DNA of 64,000 bases from Flavitalea sp966112615 (lineage in GTDB: Bacteria; Bacteroidota; Bacteroidia; Chitinophagales; Chitinophagaceae), in assembly GCA_966112615.1 (NCBI GenBank), contig CBHWDO010000001.1, positions 1 through 64,000 on the forward strand, in the 5' to 3' direction. This document shows positions 42,707 to 52,285 of this stretch, piece after piece. Each line of letters opens with the position of its first letter. Position 1 is the first letter of the stretch. The translations under genes were made by a program, and so were the position numbers. The notes under the pieces were generated by a model. The model ran no database searches and was not told the origin of the DNA. It worked only from the letters and a program-made list of their open reading frames with translations.

Positions 42707-44254
42707 TTGAATAAGGAACTCATTATAAATGCCGCTCCCCAGGGAGTAGAGATTGCATTGTTAGAAGATAAAAAGCTCGTTGAACTACATCACGAAAAGA
42801 ATGATGCGAGTTTCGCGGTAGGAGATCTTTATCTCGGAAAAGTAAAGAAACTCATTCCGGGACTCAATGCTGCATTTGTGGATGTAGGCTTTGAAAAAGA
42901 TGCTTTTCTTCACTATACCGATCTTAGTCCATACGCCCGCTCACTTCTTAAATTCACCCAGCAGTCGATCAACGACCAGAACGGATTTGATTTTGCCAAC
43001 TTCCAGGTTGAACCTGAGATCATCAAAACCGGCAAGATCAATGAAGTATTAAGTGGCAAGCCAAATATCCTCGTTCAGATCCTGAAAGAGCCTATTGCTG
43101 CCAAGGGACCGCGTTTGAGCTGCGAGATCTCTTTACCGGGCCGTTTTGTTGTCATTACTCCTTTTAATGATATTGTAGCTGTATCAAGGAAGATCCATTC
43201 TTCTGATGAGCGCAAGAGATTGCAAAAGATCATTGAAGCAATCAAACCAAAGAACTTTGGAGTAATTGTCAGAACTGCCGCTGAAGGAAAGAATACTGCC
43301 GAATTGCATGAGGATCTTTCCATGCTGGTAGAAACCTGGAAAACCATTCAGCGTAACCTGAAAGGTGCCACACCTCCTTCCAAGATCCTGAGCGAGCAGA
43401 CCAAGACCACAAGTATGTTGCGCGACCTGTTGAATGAAGACTTCAACAAGATCGTGATCAACGATAAGAATTTATACAACGATACCAGGATCTATATTTC
43501 CCGTATTGCTCCTGATAAGGTTGATATAGTGAGCATGCATAGTAATGGCCTGCCCATATTTGACCAGTTTGGAATCACCAAGCAGGTAAAAGCCGCTTTT
43601 GGAAAAACGGTGAATCTCCCTTCCGGTGCTTATCTCATCATTGAACATACCGAAGCACTTCATGTGATCGATGTGAACAGTGGATACAAGAGTGTAAGTA
43701 ATAACCAGGAGCAGAATGCGCTTGAAACAAATCTTGAAGCTGCTGCAGAGATCTCAAGGCAATTAAGACTCAGGGACCTTGGAGGTATCATTGTAGTAGA
43801 CTTTATTGATATGAAGCTTCCTGAGAACAAGAAAAAACTCATGGAAGCGATGGAAGGATTCATGCAACCCGACAGGGCAAAGCATGCGGTGCTTCCTATC
43901 TCTAAGTTTGGATTGATGCAGATCACCAGGCAGCGTATGAAGCCTGAGATGAATATCCAGACCCAGGAAGTTTGTCCAACCTGTAACGGAACCGGTAAGA
44001 TCTCCAGTACACTTCTGCTCGAAGATGAGATCGAAAAGAATTTATCTTACCTGATCACCCACCACCACGAGGATCTAACCTTAGTGGTACATCCAATTTT
44101 GTACTCTCACTTTACCAAAGGATTTTTCTTTAATTCCAAGCAATGGAAATGGAGATTCAAGTATGGTAAGAAAGTGAAAGTAAAAGAGAACTCCCAGTAT
44201 CATTTAACAGAGTATCATTTCTTTGATAAGCATGAGGAAGAGATAAAGCTGTGA
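42707..44254 (+). CDS. rng: Ribonuclease E/G family protein
   Basis: 515-residue endoribonuclease that processes rRNA and cuts mRNA. The S1 domain (about 35-130, VGDLYLGKVKKLIPGLNAAFVDVG) is inserted near the N-terminus. The DNase I-like catalytic region has HVIDVNSGYKSV with one metal aspartate and GGIIVVDFIDM with the second. The zinc-link is CPTCNGTGKI. Length fits RNase G rather than the longer RNase E. The start is TTG at 42707; a TAA in frame lies 15 bases upstream. Confidence 0.95.
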   Translation: MNKELIINAAPQGVEIALLEDKKLVELHHEKNDASFAVGDLYLGKVKKLIPGLNAAFVDVGFEKDAFLHYTDLSPYARSLLKFTQQSINDQNGFDFANFQVEPEIIKTGKINEVLSGKPNILVQILKEPIAAKGPRLSCEISLPGRFVVITPFNDIVAVSRKIHSSDERKRLQKIIEAIKPKNFGVIVRTAAEGKNTAELHEDLSMLVETWKTIQRNLKGATPPSKILSEQTKTTSMLRDLLNEDFNKIVINDKNLYNDTRIYISRIAPDKVDIVSMHSNGLPIFDQFGITKQVKAAFGKTVNLPSGAYLIIEHTEALHVIDVNSGYKSVSNNQEQNALETNLEAAAEISRQLRLRDLGGIIVVDFIDMKLPENKKKLMEAMEGFMQPDRAKHAVLPISKFGLMQITRQRMKPEMNIQTQEVCPTCNGTGKISSTLLLEDEIEKNLSYLITHHHEDLTLVVHPILYSHFTKGFFFNSKQWKWRFKYGKKVKVKENSQYHLTEYHFFDKHEEEIKL

Positions 44255-44300
44255 TTTGAAATTGGAAATCGATAATCGATAATCAGAAAGAAAATACATA

Positions 44301-44336
44301 AAAAAAGGCCGCTGATCAACAGCGGCCATTTTATTG
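44301..44336. terminator. Bidirectional terminator between rng and susD
   Basis: GGCCGCTG and CAGCGGCC around a 5-base loop, with a run of A's on the left (T's on the minus strand) and ATTTTATT on the right. It ends both rng (plus) and the SusC/SusD operon (minus). Confidence 0.88.
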
Positions 44337-44351
44337 TATCGGGAAAGAGGA

Positions 44352-45716
44352 TTAATATCCTTCATTCTGCTCAAGGTTCTCATTCACGATGATCTCTCTT
44401 TCTGGAACCGGGTAAACCAGTTTAGGTGAATTCCACGGAGTAGCACCAACGTTTCTCTTCAATCTCTTTGCATCAGCCAGTGCCTGGCCTTCGAATGCAA
44501 GCTCAAGACGACGCTCATTGATGATCTTATCCAGGGTCAGATCTGCAGCATCGATTGGATCCAGTCCAACTCTTGCCCTGATCCTGTTGATATCCTGTTC
44601 AGGAGTAATACCACCAATCGGAGCAGCAGGTTGCAAACGGAAGTTTGCTTCTGCACGGTTAAGATACATTTCAGCAAGTCTAACGATTGTTACGTTACCA
44701 TACTGATTTTCATGCTTACCGGTATAAACAGAACCACCATCCACATAGAACAGGTTAAGCCTGTCATCATTTGCTTCATACTTGTTAAGGTGGAAATCAG
44801 TGATATCAATATCAGCACGTCCGTTTGAAGAGAAGTAAGTATTGAAATCATTCACACCAACAATTGTTGTCACCTGGATAGCGAAGATCTCTTCAGAAGT
44901 ATTTTCTCTTGGAGCATATGGGAATGGAGCAGGGAAAGACTCCGCATATGTTGGAGTAAGAGAAAACCTGTTTGAAGCGATCACACGGTTTGCTTCAGTT
45001 GCTGCTTCAGCATATTTAGCCTGCTGCATATAAACTCTTGAAAGAATTGCAGAAGCTGAATAAGTGGTTGCAAAAAAACTGTTGGTCTGAGGAAGTTTAT
45101 CTCTTGCAGTGGTCAGATCGCTGATCACCAGAGAATATACTTCGGCAACTGTATTCCTTGGAACTTTTGATGCTTCACTGATATCCCTTGTTGGTTCAAG
45201 GATGATAGGAACACCGAGGTTGGTATTAGGATCACCATTACTCCAGTCTTTGGCATAAGCCTGAACCAGTTGGAAATACAAAAGTCCACGCAGGAATTTT
45301 GCTTCTCCTTCAACCTTATCTTTCTTACTATCATCAACTTTCTCAATTGAACTTAGAACGTTATTAAGAACGTTGATCGCAGTGTAGGTGTTAGCCCATG
45401 TGTTGGTTATAAAACCATTGTTCACAGGGATATTCTTGTTATAGATCTGGGTCATACCCTGGTAGGTACCCGACCAGTTAAGATCTCCTTCATTAGCCAG
45501 TAATTCCTGGTCAACCTGTGCATTACCTCCCAAAACATCTCCATCACCTGCGAGCCTGTAAGCTCCTACAAGTGCTGCTTCAACGTCTGAGCTGGTATTC
45601 AGTGCATCCTTTTCGTCAATTGAGTTTTTAGGTGGTACGTCCAGCCTTTTGTTACAACCGACTACTGAAGCGATCAGGAACAATGCCAGCAAGCTTTTTA
45701 TAATCCTATTTTTCAT
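44352..45716 (-). CDS. RagB/SusD family outer-membrane lipoprotein
   Basis: 454 residues. The signal peptide ends in VVGC (Cys about 21, lipobox), so it is a surface lipoprotein. The SusD fold is seen as the TPR-like helices and the C-terminal RIRARVGLDPIDA...INERRLELAFEGQALADAKRL. It binds the substrate, often a glycan or peptide, for the SusC channel. No glycoside hydrolase or sensor lies next to the pair, so the substrate cannot be guessed. Confidence 0.93.
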   Translation of the reverse strand: MKNRIIKSLLALFLIASVVGCNKRLDVPPKNSIDEKDALNTSSDVEAALVGAYRLAGDGDVLGGNAQVDQELLANEGDLNWSGTYQGMTQIYNKNIPVNNGFITNTWANTYTAINVLNNVLSSIEKVDDSKKDKVEGEAKFLRGLLYFQLVQAYAKDWSNGDPNTNLGVPIILEPTRDISEASKVPRNTVAEVYSLVISDLTTARDKLPQTNSFFATTYSASAILSRVYMQQAKYAEAATEANRVIASNRFSLTPTYAESFPAPFPYAPRENTSEEIFAIQVTTIVGVNDFNTYFSSNGRADIDITDFHLNKYEANDDRLNLFYVDGGSVYTGKHENQYGNVTIVRLAEMYLNRAEANFRLQPAAPIGGITPEQDINRIRARVGLDPIDAADLTLDKIINERRLELAFEGQALADAKRLKRNVGATPWNSPKLVYPVPEREIIVNENLEQNEGY

Positions 45717-45742
45717 TTATTGTAGGTTTATTCATCAATTAA

Positions 45743-48700
45743 TTAGAAACCAATATTCACACCAACGATAATAGATTTGATCTGAGGTGCTGAGTAGAAA
45801 TCCACACCCTGGTTGATGTTGGATGACTGGTAGTCAGCGTTAACTTCAGGATCCCATCCTTTGTACTTGGTAAATGTGAACAGGTTTTGTCCGCGTGCAT
45901 AAAGCCTGATCCTGTCAACACCCCAACGAGATGTTACAGCAGTTGGAATTGTATAAGCGATGCTCAGTGCTTTTACTCTCAGGTAAGAACCATTCAGCAA
46001 ATAACGGCTTGAAGGATCTGTACCATTTGGATAGAACAATCTTGCTTCAGGAACATTGGTGATATCACCAGGCTGCTTCCATGCATTCAACTGATCAAGG
46101 GTCTGGTTGTCATAACCATTACTACCACTAGCAGAGTAGTATTGTCCACCACCATCATAAATGTCATTTCCATAAACACCCTGTAACAACACATCCAATT
46201 CAAGATTGCTGTATGTGAATACGTTTCTGAAACCGTAGATGAAATCAGGATTAGGATTACCGATCACAACTTCTTCAGCTTCATTATAATCGTTTGTTTT
46301 TGAACGATCACGTTTTCCATCCGCCAGCAAAGTGTTCTTGAAATAAAGTGCATCACCATTATTTGGATCAACACCAGCATATTCACGTGCTACGAATACA
46401 CCGATTGGCTGACCTTCGATAGCGCGGTTATAAGAAGCACCAAGTCTTTGACCATCAAGATCAACGATCTTGTTCCTGTTTCTTGCGAAGTTGATATTTG
46501 AAGTCCACCTGAAATTCTTGGTAGAAATGTTCTCAGTATTCAAAGTGAATTCAACACCACTGTTTCTCAGTTTACCAACGTTACGAAGCTGTGTGGTGAA
46601 ACCTGAAGTTGATGGAACCTGAACATTCAAAAGGAGATCTTTTGTATTTCTTCTGTAATAATCGAATTCAATGCTAACCCTGTTATTCCAGAATCCTAAT
46701 TCAAAACCTCCGTCAAGTCCTACAGATGACTCCCACTTAAGTCCTGGGTTTGCTAACTGGATAGGAACCTGTCCTGGAGTACCTGCATAAGCACCGTTAC
46801 CAGACCACAAACCTCTCCATGCGAAGTTTCCGATCTCAGCGTTACCGGTAAGACCGTAAGAAGCTTTGAGTTTAAAGAAGCTGATAGGTCCAACTTCCTG
46901 GAAGAAATCTTCTTCAGATACGATCCATCCTGCAGAAGCTGCAGGGAAGAAACCCCATCTTGAATCCGGACCGAACCTTGATGATGCATCAAAACGACCG
47001 CTCAATGAAAGGAGGTAACGATCCTTGAATTTATAGTTTGCTCTAGCAAAGTATGATGTGAAGGTGAACTTGCTTTCAGAAGTGGTAGCATCTGTTTTTG
47101 AAGATGCAGCATCCAGCTTTCTGTACGCAGTTGAAGGAAATTGTTCAGCCTCAAGATATGAACTGTTGATCTGTTGATCCTGGTAGCTCATACCCAAAAC
47201 CGCATCGAGATTATGGTTATCACCAATTTTGGTAATGTATTTAAGGAAGCTGTTCACGTTGTAGTTCTGAACATTATCTGCAGTATAAAAACCTGAACCT
47301 CTTGGAGCACCTACGTTACGAACAGTAATTGGTCCGTAGTAAGCTTCTTCAGTCTGGTTTAACTGGTCGATACCAAATTCAGTTCTGAGGGAAAGACCTT
47401 TCATGAACTTCGCTTCTGCATAAAAATTACCCAATGTGCGGTTTGAGTTAGTGTTATAAGATGAACCTTTAACACTCAGCAATGGGTTATAATAAACAGG
47501 GAAGTTGGTGTTAGGACGACCGGTCGCATTGTCGAGTTCCCCGGAAAGCAAACCAGTGCGAGGATCAATCACCGGAGTGATTGGAGAAAGTGCAACTGAC
47601 TGCAATGGAGTTGAGAATGCGTTATCATTTGAAACCCTGTTATTGATAGAACGTGCATAAGACATGTTCAAACCAACATTCAACCAGTCTTTAACTTTCT
47701 GGTCGAGGTTCAAACGACCACTATATCTTCTGAAACCGTTTCTAACAAGGATACCTTTCTGATCTAGAAGCTGTCCGGCCATATAATAAGTGGTGCGGTC
47801 ATTACCTCCGGAAAAGCTTACATCAGCCTGGCTGATAGGAGCTGTCTGGAATGCCTGGTCTTCCCAGTTCGTATTCACCTTCTTCCAGTCAGTGCTACCT
47901 GCAGCATACCTGGTGAAGCGGCTTTCAGTGAAACTTACATAGTCATCGATATTATCCTGGAGGGTCCAGCCAATAGACTGGTAAAAAGATTCATTAAGGG
48001 CATAGTCATATCTTGCTCCACGTACAGACGCATCTGTGAAGAAATCAACGTACTGGTTGGAGTTCATGAACTTCCTTTTACGGGTTGGCTCCTGCCAGCC
48101 GGTAAACAGATTGACTTCAACTTTTGATTGTCCTGCCTTACCCTTCTTGGTAGTAATAAGCACAACACCGTTAGAAGCACGAGCACCATAAATAGCAGCT
48201 GCCGATGCATCTTTCAGGATTTCCACTGATTCAATATCATTCATATTAATATCTGACAGAGGATTCGTGAAAGCACCGTTGCTTGAAAGACTTGCTGTAA
48301 TAACCGGAATTCCATCGATCACATAGAGTGGTTCATTTCCTGCAGTTACAGAAGAAGCACCACGGATCCTTACTTTGATACCCTGGCCTACTTTACCGTT
48401 TTCCTGCTCAACGAATACACCTGCCGCTCTACCCTGGATAGCACTTTCAAAACTGGTTGCCGGGGTGTTGGCAATTTCTTTTGCAGAAACCTTAGCCACA
48501 GAACCGGTTACTTCTCTACGAGTACGGGTTCCATATCCCACTACCACTACTTCATTCAATGATTTTTCTGAAGTGGTAAGGGAAACGTTCATCTGGCTGC
48601 TAATAGCCTGTTCAACTGTCTGATATCCAACAAAAGAGAACACCAGCGTATTGGCAGTCTGGGGAACAGAAAGCCTGAACGCTCCATCAGCATCAGTTAC

Positions 48701-48856
48701 TGTGCTGGCATTTCCATTTTTTACAGCTACCGTAACACCTGGAAGGCCTGAGCCATCCCTGCTATCAGTAACTTTTCCGGAAACGTCTTTTGTCTGTGCA
48801 GACACATTTAGGCTCAACATTATCAAGCCTAACAAAAAGCCGTACAATTTGCTCAT
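45743..48856 (-). CDS. SusC/RagA family TonB-dependent transporter
   Basis: 1037 residues. A signal peptide (ending LNVSAQ) is followed by a CarboxypepD_reg-like domain (about 25-100, GKVTDSRDGSGLPGVTVAVKNG), the plug (about 110-220, VVVGYGTRTRREVTGSVAKV... and the SusC signature DAAAIYGARA-like DASAAAIYGARASNGVVLITTKKG) and a 22-strand barrel. It imports substrate with TonB energy, capped by the SusD partner 26 bases downstream. ATG at 48856; an upstream TTG is less likely. No N-terminal anti-sigma-interacting domain is present. Confidence 0.94.
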   Translation of the reverse strand: MSKLYGFLLGLIMLSLNVSAQTKDVSGKVTDSRDGSGLPGVTVAVKNGNASTVTDADGAFRLSVPQTANTLVFSFVGYQTVEQAISSQMNVSLTTSEKSLNEVVVVGYGTRTRREVTGSVAKVSAKEIANTPATSFESAIQGRAAGVFVEQENGKVGQGIKVRIRGASSVTAGNEPLYVIDGIPVITASLSSNGAFTNPLSDINMNDIESVEILKDASAAAIYGARASNGVVLITTKKGKAGQSKVEVNLFTGWQEPTRKRKFMNSNQYVDFFTDASVRGARYDYALNESFYQSIGWTLQDNIDDYVSFTESRFTRYAAGSTDWKKVNTNWEDQAFQTAPISQADVSFSGGNDRTTYYMAGQLLDQKGILVRNGFRRYSGRLNLDQKVKDWLNVGLNMSYARSINNRVSNDNAFSTPLQSVALSPITPVIDPRTGLLSGELDNATGRPNTNFPVYYNPLLSVKGSSYNTNSNRTLGNFYAEAKFMKGLSLRTEFGIDQLNQTEEAYYGPITVRNVGAPRGSGFYTADNVQNYNVNSFLKYITKIGDNHNLDAVLGMSYQDQQINSSYLEAEQFPSTAYRKLDAASSKTDATTSESKFTFTSYFARANYKFKDRYLLSLSGRFDASSRFGPDSRWGFFPAASAGWIVSEEDFFQEVGPISFFKLKASYGLTGNAEIGNFAWRGLWSGNGAYAGTPGQVPIQLANPGLKWESSVGLDGGFELGFWNNRVSIEFDYYRRNTKDLLLNVQVPSTSGFTTQLRNVGKLRNSGVEFTLNTENISTKNFRWTSNINFARNRNKIVDLDGQRLGASYNRAIEGQPIGVFVAREYAGVDPNNGDALYFKNTLLADGKRDRSKTNDYNEAEEVVIGNPNPDFIYGFRNVFTYSNLELDVLLQGVYGNDIYDGGGQYYSASGSNGYDNQTLDQLNAWKQPGDITNVPEARLFYPNGTDPSSRYLLNGSYLRVKALSIAYTIPTAVTSRWGVDRIRLYARGQNLFTFTKYKGWDPEVNADYQSSNINQGVDFYSAPQIKSIIVGVNIGF

Positions 48857-48883
48857 GCGAAAGGTTTTCGGTTTTAAAAGGAG

Positions 48884-48915
48884 TAAAATTATGAGATAAT
48901 TAACGTTCAATCAAA
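48884..48915 (-). promoter_or_regulatory. Promoter of the susCD operon
   Basis: On the minus strand TTTG (48912-48915), a 20-base spacer and TAATTTTA (48884-48891). The -7 box ends in A rather than G, otherwise it fits. The leader would be about 25 bases. Confidence 0.6.
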
Positions 48916-48925
48916 GGTTAGAGAC

Positions 48926-48954
48926 AAAAAAGCCGTGCAGAGGGCTGCACGGCT
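48926..48954 (-). terminator. Terminator of the zinc metallopeptidase gene
   Basis: On the minus strand AGCCGTGCAG and CTGCACGGCT form a 10-base perfect stem with a 4-base loop followed by six T's, 35 bases past the stop at 48989. Confidence 0.9.
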
Positions 48955-48988
48955 GTATTAATTGATTAAAATTAAGTATTACTACCTA

Positions 48989-49681
48989 TTAACTCCTATC
49001 TCTACTACCTCCCATGTAGATAAGAATGTATTGAACCAGGGTGGCAATAGATGCCAGGGCTGCTACTACGTAGGTCATGGCCGCCCACTTCAAGGCGTCC
49101 TTTGCCTTAGGATGTTCCTGGGGAGTGGTCATGTTTCTTTGATCCAACCAGGCAAGGGCTCTTCGGCTCGCATCAAATTCAACAGGGAGTGTGATCACAG
49201 AGAAAAGCGTGGTGGCTGCAAACAGGATAATTCCGCCCAGTAACAGCTGTGGAAAAGTGTTGATCATGAAAATACCTGCTAACAGCACCCATTGAACTAT
49301 GGAAGAGCTGAACTGAACCACGGGAACCAGGCGGCTTCTAAGCATCAGCCAGCTATAAGCTGTAGCATGCTGTACCGCGTGACCACATTCGTGCGCCGCC
49401 ACGGCGGCAGCGGAGATCGAACGGCCGCTGTATACTTCAGGGCTCAGGTTCACAGTCTTATTCATGGGATTATAGTGGTCGCTGAGAAATCCGTTCACTG
49501 AGATCACCTGGACATCATAGATCCCATTGTCGCGGAGCATCTTTTCGGCAATTTCCTTACCCGACATATTATTATATAATCCCACCTTGCTGTATTTCTT
49601 GAACTTGCTCTTCAGGATGCCCGAAACAAGCATACTGATGCCTACAAACAGCAGTGAAACAAAAAGAATTGATGGTGTCAT
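48989..49681 (-). CDS. Membrane zinc metallopeptidase, YugP-like
   Basis: 230 residues with an N-terminal membrane helix (about 4-22), zinc motif HECGH at 97-101 in AVAAHECGHAVQHA and further helices near 130-165 and 200-222. The YugP family of neutral zinc metallopeptidases has no well-defined substrate. Alone between its own terminator and a gene-free region; ATG start. Confidence 0.88.
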   Translation of the reverse strand: MTPSILFVSLLFVGISMLVSGILKSKFKKYSKVGLYNNMSGKEIAEKMLRDNGIYDVQVISVNGFLSDHYNPMNKTVNLSPEVYSGRSISAAAVAAHECGHAVQHATAYSWLMLRSRLVPVVQFSSSIVQWVLLAGIFMINTFPQLLLGGIILFAATTLFSVITLPVEFDASRRALAWLDQRNMTTPQEHPKAKDALKWAAMTYVVAALASIATLVQYILIYMGGSRDRS

Positions 49682-50161
49682 TTAATCTGATTTTTTACGG
49701 TTTGCCTCAAATTACTGACCAATTGCTTTTAGAAAAAATTTTGAGACATAATCGCATTTTTTTAACGGAAAGCTGCCAAGTTTATAAGGCCATGAAAAAC
49801 AAGGGCTGACATTTTATCACAAACCCTCATGCTTCTTAACAACTCTTTATAACTTAAAGATTTTCAATTATTTGTGGAAATGCTAAAAAATTTATGTATG
49901 AGGCTGAAGAGGCTCAAATTTTATTCACACAGGCAAAAAATAATTTTGTAATGTGGGGTGAATTTGTAATTTAGTGCAAGAATTTAATGGGTTAGTAAGT
50001 AAGGGGTCAACAGTAATGTTGGCCCTTTTACTTTGATTTTATCCCCACTGTTTTTCCCTCATTTTCCGCCGGTATTTCCCTTCTTTTTAATGTCCAAAAA
50101 ACATTTATATCATGGTATGATTCCCGCGTTAGGAAATCAATAACTGCTAACTTTACTTTTA
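49682..50161. other. 480-base gene-free stretch between the peptidase and radA
   Basis: AT-rich, with no open frame that looks coding on either strand. It holds a consensus -7 box (49941-49948), a rightward hairpin with T run (50001-50031) that together outline a possible small RNA, and a TAACTTTA just before radA. The left part (49682-49900) must hold the promoter of the zinc peptidase gene, but I cannot pick out one clear match. Confidence 0.6.
49941..50033 (+). ncRNA. Candidate small RNA with promoter and terminator
   Basis: TAATTTTG (49941-49948) matches the -7 consensus and would start RNA near 49954. About 47 bases on, an 11-pair hairpin with two or three G-U pairs (50001-50011 with 50018-50028) leads into TTTTA. 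The RNA would be about 75-80 bases and has no useful reading frame. The -33 region is weak. Radical alternative: the hairpin is only a terminator for the far end of another transcript. Confidence 0.35.
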
Positions 50162-51535
50162 ATGAGTAAGGTTAAGACTGCATTTTTTTGTTCGAACTGT
50201 GGATATGAAAGTCCTAAATGGTCGGGTAAATGTCCTTCATGTAATCAGTGGAATACTTTTGTCCAGGAAGTCATTCAAAAAGAAACCGGCAAAAATGATC
50301 AGAACTGGAAAGAATACCTGGATGATAAAAGAATTTCAAAAACCATCTCCCTCGACGAAATAGAAACAAGAGAAGAACATCGCATCATAACACCAGATTC
50401 CGAATTGAACAGGGTACTTGGTGGAGGAATTGTTCCGGGAAGCATTGTATTGATAGCAGGTGAACCGGGAATTGGGAAGTCGACACTATTTCTTCAAAAT
50501 GGATTGCAAATGACTTCTCTTCGCACTTTATATATTAGTGGAGAAGAAAGTGAACAGCAGATCAAGATGCGGGCCGACAGGTTAAAGATCCCACACAAAG
50601 ATTTCTACCTGCTCACAGAAACATCTACGCAGGTAATTTTCCAGGAGATCAAAAAACTCAAACCACAACTGGTGATCGTTGATTCAATTCAAACCATACA
50701 ATCACCATTGATCGATTCATCTGCAGGAAGTGTTTCACAGATCAGGGAATCCGCTGCAGAGTTTCAAAAATTCGCCAAAGAAACAAACACGCCGGTCTTC
50801 CTTATTGGGCATATTACAAAAGATGGAAGTATTGCAGGACCGAAGATCCTGGAACATATGGTTGACACAGTACTTCAGTTTGAAGGCGACCGTCATTATG
50901 CGTACAGGATCCTTAGAACAATTAAAAACAGGTTTGGAAGCACTGCAGAACTTGGTATCTACCAGATGACCGGTGATGGAATGAGAGGAGTTGTAAATCC
51001 AAGCGAGATCCTAATCACACAAAAGGAAGACCAGTTAAGCGGGATCGCAATAGCCGCAACGATAGAAGGTATGCGGCCTTTATTGATAGAGGTACAGGCG
51101 CTTGTCACACAAAGTGTTTATGGAACTCCTCAAAGAACAGCAACAGGATTTGATCTTCGCAGACTTCAATTATTGCTCGCAGTACTGGAGAAAAGAGGAG
51201 GGTTTCATTTCGGAGTTAAGGACGTGTTCTTAAATATTGCAGGAGGTTTAAAAGTTGAAGATCCTTCGATTGACCTCGCCGTTCTTTGTGCTTTATTAAG
51301 TTCATATGAGGATACGAACGTTTCCCATAATATCTGTTTTGCTGGTGAAGTTGGCTTGAGTGGCGAGATCAGGGCAGTGAACAGGATAGAACAAAGAATT
51401 GCAGAAGCTGAAAAGCTGGGATTCGAAAAGATCATCGTTTCAAAATACAATAAGGGCATCAAGAAGGAACATTATAATATTGAAGTGGTGATGATGGGAC
51501 GGGTGGAAGAATTATATCAATATTTATTTCAATAA
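50162..51535 (+). CDS. radA: DNA repair protein RadA (Sms)
   Basis: 457 residues. RadA is a RecA-like helicase that helps branch migration in recombination and transformation. The N-terminal zinc finger has C10, C13, C24 and C27; Walker A is GEPGIGKST (about 98-106); the RadA-specific KNRFG motif is in IKNRFGSTAELG; the C-terminal Lon-protease-like domain lacks the catalytic pair. It precedes comF by one base, which links it to DNA uptake. The ATG lies only about six bases after a TAACTTTA box. Confidence 0.96.
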   Translation: MSKVKTAFFCSNCGYESPKWSGKCPSCNQWNTFVQEVIQKETGKNDQNWKEYLDDKRISKTISLDEIETREEHRIITPDSELNRVLGGGIVPGSIVLIAGEPGIGKSTLFLQNGLQMTSLRTLYISGEESEQQIKMRADRLKIPHKDFYLLTETSTQVIFQEIKKLKPQLVIVDSIQTIQSPLIDSSAGSVSQIRESAAEFQKFAKETNTPVFLIGHITKDGSIAGPKILEHMVDTVLQFEGDRHYAYRILRTIKNRFGSTAELGIYQMTGDGMRGVVNPSEILITQKEDQLSGIAIAATIEGMRPLLIEVQALVTQSVYGTPQRTATGFDLRRLQLLLAVLEKRGGFHFGVKDVFLNIAGGLKVEDPSIDLAVLCALLSSYEDTNVSHNICFAGEVGLSGEIRAVNRIEQRIAEAEKLGFEKIIVSKYNKGIKKEHYNIEVVMMGRVEELYQYLFQ

Positions 51536-51536
51536 G

Positions 51537-52235
51537 GTGCTTAAGGCTTTGAAATATTCATTTGAAGCAATTCAAAGTTTATTCTATCCCTGTGTTTGTG
51601 CAGGTTGCGGAATTGATCTTCATGGTGAAGAAGTAATCTGCATAAGCTGTCTTCAATCTTTACCGGTCACAAACTATCATCTTCATGCATCAAATCCGGT
51701 AGAGAAGATCTTTTGGGGAAGGGTACCACTTTTATCAGCATTCAGTTACCTCTATTTCAACAAACATTCAATTGTAAGATCGCTGCTTCACCAGTTAAAA
51801 TATGAATCAAACCGTGAGGTAGGATATTTTTTCGGCAGGCAGATCGGCCATGCAATGAATTTATCGAACCGGTATAATGAAGTTGATATGATCATACCAC
51901 TCCCGCTTCATGAATCGAAATTCAGAAAGAGAGGTTATAACCAGGCGGAATTGATCTGCGATGGGATCAGTGAAATAACTGGCATTCCAGTTAATACACA
52001 ATTATTGATCAGGCCATCGAAGAATGAGACGCAGACACATAAATCCAGGATCGAACGTTGGGAAAACACATCAGGAAAATTTCATGTGAAAGAAAATTCC
52101 GACATTATAGGAAAGCATATATTATTGGTGGACGATGTAGTGACAACTGGTGCCACACTGGAAGCCAGTGCCGTTGAACTGGTGACAAAAGGCGCAAAAG
52201 TGAGTATTGGGACCCTTGCTTATACCATATTATAA
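51537..52235 (+). CDS. comF: ComF-family phosphoribosyltransferase-like protein
   Basis: 232 residues. A zinc ribbon near the N-terminus (PCVCAGCG and ICISCLQSL) is followed by a phosphoribosyltransferase fold with MIIPLPLHESKFRKRGYNQAEL and the PRPP loop ILLVDDVVTTGATLE. ComF is needed for DNA transport in naturally competent bacteria. The GTG start is one base after the radA stop, so the two are translationally coupled. With comEC in this window, part of a DNA-uptake set is visible. Confidence 0.93.
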   Translation: MLKALKYSFEAIQSLFYPCVCAGCGIDLHGEEVICISCLQSLPVTNYHLHASNPVEKIFWGRVPLLSAFSYLYFNKHSIVRSLLHQLKYESNREVGYFFGRQIGHAMNLSNRYNEVDMIIPLPLHESKFRKRGYNQAELICDGISEITGIPVNTQLLIRPSKNETQTHKSRIERWENTSGKFHVKENSDIIGKHILLVDDVVTTGATLEASAVELVTKGAKVSIGTLAYTIL

Positions 52236-52272
52236 GGCAATTATTTATTGGTCATATCGTTTTTGATGGTTT

Positions 52273-52280
52273 TATATTTG
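52273..52280 (+). promoter_or_regulatory. -7 box of the beta-helix lipoprotein gene
   Basis: TATATTTG is an exact TAnnTTTG match and ends five bases before the ATG at 52286. The predicted start is at or next to the ATG, so the mRNA may be leaderless. A TTG at 52248-52250 could act as -33 (22-base spacer). Confidence 0.55.
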
Positions 52281-52285
52281 TCTGA

